Positions 7,105 through 11,127 of a stretch of 11,127 bases of DNA are shown one piece after another. Under the pieces are notes generated by a model. That model had not been told where the DNA came from and made no database searches. It saw nothing but the letters and a program-made list of their open reading frames with translations. Source of the stretch: Chloroflexota bacterium (GTDB lineage: Bacteria; Chloroflexota; Chloroflexia; QHBQ01; JADMIH01); NCBI GenBank assembly GCA_015478675.1, contig JADMIH010000125.1, positions 1-11,127 on the forward strand, given 5' to 3'. The first letter of the stretch is position 1. Every line of letters starts with the position of its first letter. Both the position numbers and the translations under genes were made by a program.

Positions 7105-10029
7105 ATGGTAGATAAGACACAAAAAAGGCAACGAGGAGCGCTACATTTCTTCATTGCGATGCTGGCGCTCGTGGCGCTGCTGTTTGGCGTGTTTGTTGCC
7201 CTGACTGGGCAGGCCAGCGCGGCGCTTCGTGTGGACGGTATACCGGCTGCATCTCAGTTGAAGTCTCAGCAGCAACGGCAGGCGCCGAATGCCCCAAATG
7301 GTGGCACCGCTACAGCCACAGCTACGGCCACGCCAACGTGCGTGCCGGGCTCGCCCAGCACCTGGGTTGTGACCAGCCCCATACCAGCAGCGGCTGAGGG
7401 AGTAAGCACGGATAGCGATGGCACATATGCTTACCTGGCGGGTGGCGACAACGGTAGCAATGCCTTTGATCAATTCGCCCGCTATGACACTGCCACCAAC
7501 GTATGGACAAGCCTCGCCCCTATGCCTACCGCCGCCTCGGCGGTATCGGTGGTCTATTCGCCTATCAACAATAAGCTGTACGCGTTCGGCGGCTGCGACT
7601 GCACAAACGTAGTCAACGTCACTCGCGTCTATGATATATCTACCGGCACATGGTCGTCGGGAGCGGTCATGCCCAGTCCGCGCTACCTGGCGGGGGCCGC
7701 ATACTACAACGGCAAGATATACCTTGCTGGTGGGATCGACGAGAACTTCACTGCCCAGGCGCAATTGTGGGAGTACGACCCGGTGTTAGACACCTGGAAC
7801 ACTTCCAGGGCCAACATGCCCGCGGAACGGGTAGCTCCCGGTTTCGGGGTGGTCAACGGCCACCTGTACATAATCGCTGGCGGCGACGGTTCGTTCACTC
7901 AACAGAATACCGTCTTCGACTACGACATCGGAGCCAACACCTGGGCAACGCGGACCAACATACCGACAGGCGTGCTGGGACCGGGCAGTGCGGTGGTATA
8001 CGGGCGTATCTGGGTGTTCGGTGGTGGCACTCCATTCACGCATATTCAGACCAAAGGCGCAAAGTCCACAAAGCCCGCAAAGCCCACAAAGTCACTCATA
8101 GAGCCCAATGCAGCGCCTGATGCATTGAACACAACACAGATATACGACCCCGCTACCGACACCTGGTCGACCGGCCCCGACCTCAACGTGAGCCGTGTCA
8201 TCCTTGCGGGTACGTTCGTGGGCAACAAGGTAGTAGCCGCCGGTGGCACTGATGGAAGTGGCACCTTTTATGACACTACCGAGGCGAACATGGTTAGTGG
8301 AACGTGCATAAGCCCGACCGGCACCCCACCTACGAACACATCTACACCTACAGGGACGACCACATCCACGCCCACGATCACACCCATACCCACATGTGGC
8401 CTGGTCTGGCACGTAGTGGACAGCCCTAATCCCTCGTCGAGAAACCCTCTCAGGGATATAGCAGTAGTATCGGCCAATGACATATGGGCTGTAGGGTTTC
8501 ACGGCCCAGGCAGGCATACGCTGACCGAACACTGGGATGGCAGCCAGTGGAGCGTGGTACCCAGTCCTGATATGGGAGCTTACACATCTCTCTCAGCATT
8601 GGCAGTGGTATCGGCTAACGACGTGTGGGCCGTAGGTGATTACGAGAATCAAGGTGTGGAGGATAACCAAACCTTTACTATGCACTGGGACGGCAGCGCG
8701 TGGAGCATCATCCCCAGCCCCATTGGCCCACAAGGCTACTCAAACTTCCTTCGTGGTGCGGTGGCTGTGGCGGCAAACGACGTATGGGCTGTCGGGGACC
8801 GCGAGGCGAATCCTGGTTCGCCATCTCAGACGTTGATCTTGAATTGGGACGGCAGCGCATGGAGCATAGTTTCTAGCCCAAACCCTTCGGCAAGCAATAA
8901 CTACCTCAGTGGCGTGGCGGCGATATCGACTAACGACGTATGGGCTGTCGGGGACTACACTGCCAACAGCATAGACAATACGCTGACCGAGCACTGGGAC
9001 GGTACCCAGTGGAGCGTAGTGCCGAGCCCCACAACCGGGGGTGGGACCCTACAGGGGGTAACAGTGATCTCTGCCAACGACATGTGGGCCGTAGGGAACT
9101 ATGCTAACAATGGAAGACTCGCGCCACTAACCATGCACTGGGACGGTACCCAGTGGAGCATAGTGCCGAGCCCCGATCCAGGTGGGGTCGGCCTGAGCTT
9201 CCTGTTTGGGGTGGCTGCAGTGTCGCCCAATGATGTGTGGGCGGTGGGGTTCTACGTTGTCACCCAGGGCACGGAGTACACCCTTACCATGCATTGGGAT
9301 GGCACAGCATGGAGCATTGTTGACAGCCCTAACCCCGATCCAAGCGAGAACAGGCTCGCCAGGGTAGCGGTGGTGTCAGCCAACAACGTGTGGGCAGCGG
9401 GATACTACCGTCCCTTCGGTTCAGAACAAACGCTCATCTTGAGGTACAACGACCCCTGCGGGACTGCCACAGCTACTGTTCAGGCTACCGATACACCACT
9501 TCCTACATTACCGCCCCCACCTCCCACCAATACACCGGCCACACCCACAGCTACCCCCGCTTGCGGCCTGGCCTGGCGCGTAGTGGACAGCCCTGGGGCA
9601 TATTACCTTTATGGCGTAGCCGTAGTATCAGCCAACGACGTGTGGGCAGTTGGTTTGGACTTCTCAACCGGGGCGATTATCATGCGCTGGGATGGCACTC
9701 AGTGGAGTGTGGTGCCCAACCCCAGCCCCGGTATACACGCTATCCTTTTTGGAGTAGTGGCGGTATCGGCCAACGACGTCTGGGCTGTAGGGAGGAACGG
9801 CTATCAGGCCGTTGCCTCAACGCTGACAGAGCACTGGGATGGCAGCCAGTGGAGCATCGTGCCAAGCCCCAATCCCGCCCCTGGCAGCCAATTGCGTAGC
9901 GTAGCAGCAGTGTCGGCCAATGATGTGTGGGCTGTAGGTTACACTATTCTCAACAATCAGGCCGCCACGTTGGCGGAGCATTGGAACGGCAGTGCGTGGA
10001 GCGTGGTACCTAAACTGATTCCAGGATGA
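7105..10029 (+). CDS. Surface protein B, 5' part: signal peptide, Kelch-type propeller, seven-repeat propeller, truncated second propeller
   Basis: 974 residues as it stands, ending at a TGA supplied by an inserted element. A basic N-terminus and hydrophobic 13-40 ending QASA-AL form a signal peptide. Residues about 85-395 are Kelch-like blades (YLAGGDNG, YAFGGCD, IYLAGGID, YIIAGGDG, WVFGGG, VVAAGGTDG, with W-T/S strands between). A Thr/Pro linker (402-430) precedes a propeller of seven repeats (431-785), each with (V/I)SANDVWAVG and (H)WDG(S/T)xWSxVPSP. It begins at Cys431 and ends in DPC (Cys785). A Pro/Thr linker (786-819) leads to a second propeller from Cys820, cut after three repeats. 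The native protein continues at 10084. It was probably a cell-wall-displayed binding protein; the ligand is unknown. It is divergent from regulator B. The present product would lack the SLH anchor and four blades, so it may be non-functional or simply released. Confidence 0.88.
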   Translation: MVDKTQKRQRGALHFFIAMLALVALLFGVFVALTGQASAALRVDGIPAASQLKSQQQRQAPNAPNGGTATATATATPTCVPGSPSTWVVTSPIPAAAEGVSTDSDGTYAYLAGGDNGSNAFDQFARYDTATNVWTSLAPMPTAASAVSVVYSPINNKLYAFGGCDCTNVVNVTRVYDISTGTWSSGAVMPSPRYLAGAAYYNGKIYLAGGIDENFTAQAQLWEYDPVLDTWNTSRANMPAERVAPGFGVVNGHLYIIAGGDGSFTQQNTVFDYDIGANTWATRTNIPTGVLGPGSAVVYGRIWVFGGGTPFTHIQTKGAKSTKPAKPTKSLIEPNAAPDALNTTQIYDPATDTWSTGPDLNVSRVILAGTFVGNKVVAAGGTDGSGTFYDTTEANMVSGTCISPTGTPPTNTSTPTGTTTSTPTITPIPTCGLVWHVVDSPNPSSRNPLRDIAVVSANDIWAVGFHGPGRHTLTEHWDGSQWSVVPSPDMGAYTSLSALAVVSANDVWAVGDYENQGVEDNQTFTMHWDGSAWSIIPSPIGPQGYSNFLRGAVAVAANDVWAVGDREANPGSPSQTLILNWDGSAWSIVSSPNPSASNNYLSGVAAISTNDVWAVGDYTANSIDNTLTEHWDGTQWSVVPSPTTGGGTLQGVTVISANDMWAVGNYANNGRLAPLTMHWDGTQWSIVPSPDPGGVGLSFLFGVAAVSPNDVWAVGFYVVTQGTEYTLTMHWDGTAWSIVDSPNPDPSENRLARVAVVSANNVWAAGYYRPFGSEQTLILRYNDPCGTATATVQATDTPLPTLPPPPPTNTPATPTATPACGLAWRVVDSPGAYYLYGVAVVSANDVWAVGLDFSTGAIIMRWDGTQWSVVPNPSPGIHAILFGVVAVSANDVWAVGRNGYQAVASTLTEHWDGSQWSIVPSPNPAPGSQLRSVAAVSANDVWAVGYTILNNQAATLAEHWNGSAWSVVPKLIPG
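8058..8093 (+). repeat. 9-bp coding minisatellite, Lys-rich insert in the Kelch propeller
   Basis: Four units (CGCAAAGTC, CACAAAGCC, CGCAAAGCC, CACAAAGTC) encode AKS-TKP-AKP-TKS at about residues 319-330 of surface protein B. They sit in a loop of the sixth Kelch-like blade, between VFGGG and the next TxIYDPATDTW strand. The Lys content is unlike the rest of this nearly Lys-free protein. It reads as a repeat expansion tolerated in a surface loop. Confidence 0.75.
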
Positions 10030-10083
10030 GACCCACGCAGGGCTGCACGCGAAACATGTAGATCCCAGCTTGGAATCAGTTTA
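10011..10083. mobile_element. 69-bp MITE-like element with TA target duplication, disrupting surface gene B
   Basis: AACTGATTCCA (10013-10023) and its exact reverse complement TGGAATCAGTT (10071-10081) bound a 69-bp element, with looser inverted similarity continuing inward. TA stands on each side (10011-10012 and 10082-10083), the duplication made by IS630/Tc1-mariner-type transposases. The element has no coding capacity. It inserts 71 bases, adding a TGA 17 bases after the left TA and shifting frame. Deleting the element plus one TA gives CCT AGT CCC AAT, restoring the VVPSPN strand found after nearly every blade. That near-perfect reconstruction is strong evidence for recent insertion. Confidence 0.85.
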
Positions 10084-11127
10084 GTCCCAATCGGACAGGG
10101 GATAGCGAGCTCTACGGTGTATCGTCTGTCTCAGCCAACGATGTGTGGGCAGTTGGAAACTCCTACGACGGAGTCAACGAGCCAGTGACGCTGATAGAGC
10201 ATTGGGACGGCAACCAATGGAGCATTGTGCCAAGCCCCAATGTCGGGTCAAGCACCAATGATCTGTATGGAATAGCCTCTGTGTCGGGTAACGATATATG
10301 GAGCGTAGGCACTTGGTTCGATGACAGTCAACTTGCAGAACAGACGCTAGCCTTACACTGGGATGGCACGGCATGGAACGTGGTACCCACCCCCAATGGA
10401 CGGGGCCCGAATTACCTGTTCGGGATAGCGGCCGTGTCGGCCAACGACGTATGGGCTGTAGGACAAAACGGCGTTCCCCCAGAAGAGCGTACACTTGCTA
10501 TGCACTGGGACGGTACCCGGTGGAGTGTGGATCCCAGTCCCAGTGTGGGATTGCAAGCAAACGAGCTTCTTGGCGTGGCGGTAGTGTCCACGAACGACTT
10601 ATGGGCTGTTGGACACTATGTGAGCACCAGTGCCGACTATACACTCATAGAGAGATACAACGACCCCTGTGTAACACCTACGCCCTCTGCTACATCTTCC
10701 AGCACAGCCACAGCACCGCCAACAGAGACCTCTACGCCTGCACCCGGCACGACCGAGACAGCTACCATTGAGGTAGGTACAGCTACTGAGACAGCTACCA
10801 CTCAGGCCACAGCATGCACCATCACCTTCAATGACGTACCACCCTCAAACACCTTCTACGCCAACATAGAGTGCCTTGCCTGTAAGGGCATCATCTCAGG
10901 TTATGACGATGGTACCTTTAGACCTAATAACCAGGTCACACGTGGTCAGATAGCCAAGATAGTGAGTAACTCAGCAGACATACAGGACGATCCAGGAGCA
11001 CAGATCTACACTGATGTGCCTCCTTCTAATCCCTTCTATCCTTACATCAACAGACTGACACACAGGAATGTAATGGGAGGATACGACTGCGGCATGATCC
11101 CACAGGAGCCATGTGACACTCAGAACG
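10084..11127 (+). pseudogene. Surface protein B, 3' part: last four blades of second propeller, Thr-rich stalk, SLH domains (cut by window edge)
   Basis: This frame is open from 10084 to the window end (about 347 codons) and continues surface protein B once the 69-bp element is removed. It holds four more repeats (SVSANDVWAVG, SVSGNDIWSVG, AVSANDVWAVG, VVSTNDLWAVG), making seven in the second propeller, which closes with YNDPC as the first does. A Thr/Ala/Pro/Glu stalk follows (about 10670-10814). Next comes an SLH domain from about 10824 (TFNDVPPSNTFYANI, GIISGYDDGTFRPNNQVTRG) and a second SLH from about 11004 (IYTDVPPSNPFYPYI, NVMGGYDCG). SLH domains bind secondary cell-wall polymers or otherwise hold proteins in the envelope. 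As it stands this part has no start codon or ribosome binding site of its own and is probably not translated. More SLH sequence is expected past the edge. Confidence 0.85.

Noticed and set aside
7141..7764. Minus-strand open frame of 207 codons
   Set aside because: Arg/Cys-rich composition typical of a shadow frame; it lies wholly antisense to the signal peptide and Kelch blades of surface protein B.
10003..10090. Programmed frameshift or sequencing error joining the two parts of surface gene B
   Set aside because: The interruption is a 71-base insertion with inverted ends and a TA duplication, not a one-base slip, and no slippery heptamer is seen.

Overview
The window looks like an accessory region of a Chloroflexota genome, most likely class Ktedonobacteria. 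Three things suggest this: long proteins with an XRE helix-turn-helix, an NB-ARC ATPase and TPRs; very large secreted proteins made of 'VSANDVWAVG' repeats joined by Thr/Pro linkers and ending in S-layer homology (SLH) domains; and several short transposon relics. This assignment is by family resemblance and rests on no marker gene.

The layout is nearly mirror-symmetric. From the left: surface protein A (minus strand, 1009 to beyond base 1), regulator A (plus, 1363-3975), regulator B (minus, 6779-4248) and surface protein B (plus, 7105 to beyond the right edge). Each regulator is divergent from its surface-protein gene, and the two regulators converge on a 272-base gap that carries a decayed IS5-type transposase end. 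The window therefore holds two diverged copies of one two-gene module in inverted orientation. Surface gene A is easy to miss because it has no stop inside the window.

Surface protein B was a very large secreted protein: signal peptide, Kelch-type propeller, Thr/Pro linker, seven-repeat propeller, Pro/Thr linker, a second seven-repeat propeller, Thr-rich stalk and SLH domains. A 69-bp element with 11-bp terminal inverted repeats, flanked by TA, sits between repeats 3 and 4 of the second propeller. It introduces a stop and a frameshift. Removing the element and one TA restores the frame exactly, and the second propeller then also counts seven repeats. Surface gene A carries a different palindromic insert, which stays open and is translated.

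Upstream of each regulator there are tandem direct repeats with a 12-bp period, centred on TACA/TATA in the direction of the gene. In both, the first unit doubles as a -10-like hexamer (TATAAT or TACAAT), and the remaining units run into the expected transcript start. This looks like a self-regulating operator, with the repeat sequence and the HTH recognition helix both differing between the two modules. My inference is that each module is a STAND-type sensor/regulator controlling itself and perhaps its divergent cell-surface propeller protein. The inducer and the propeller ligands cannot be read from the sequence.
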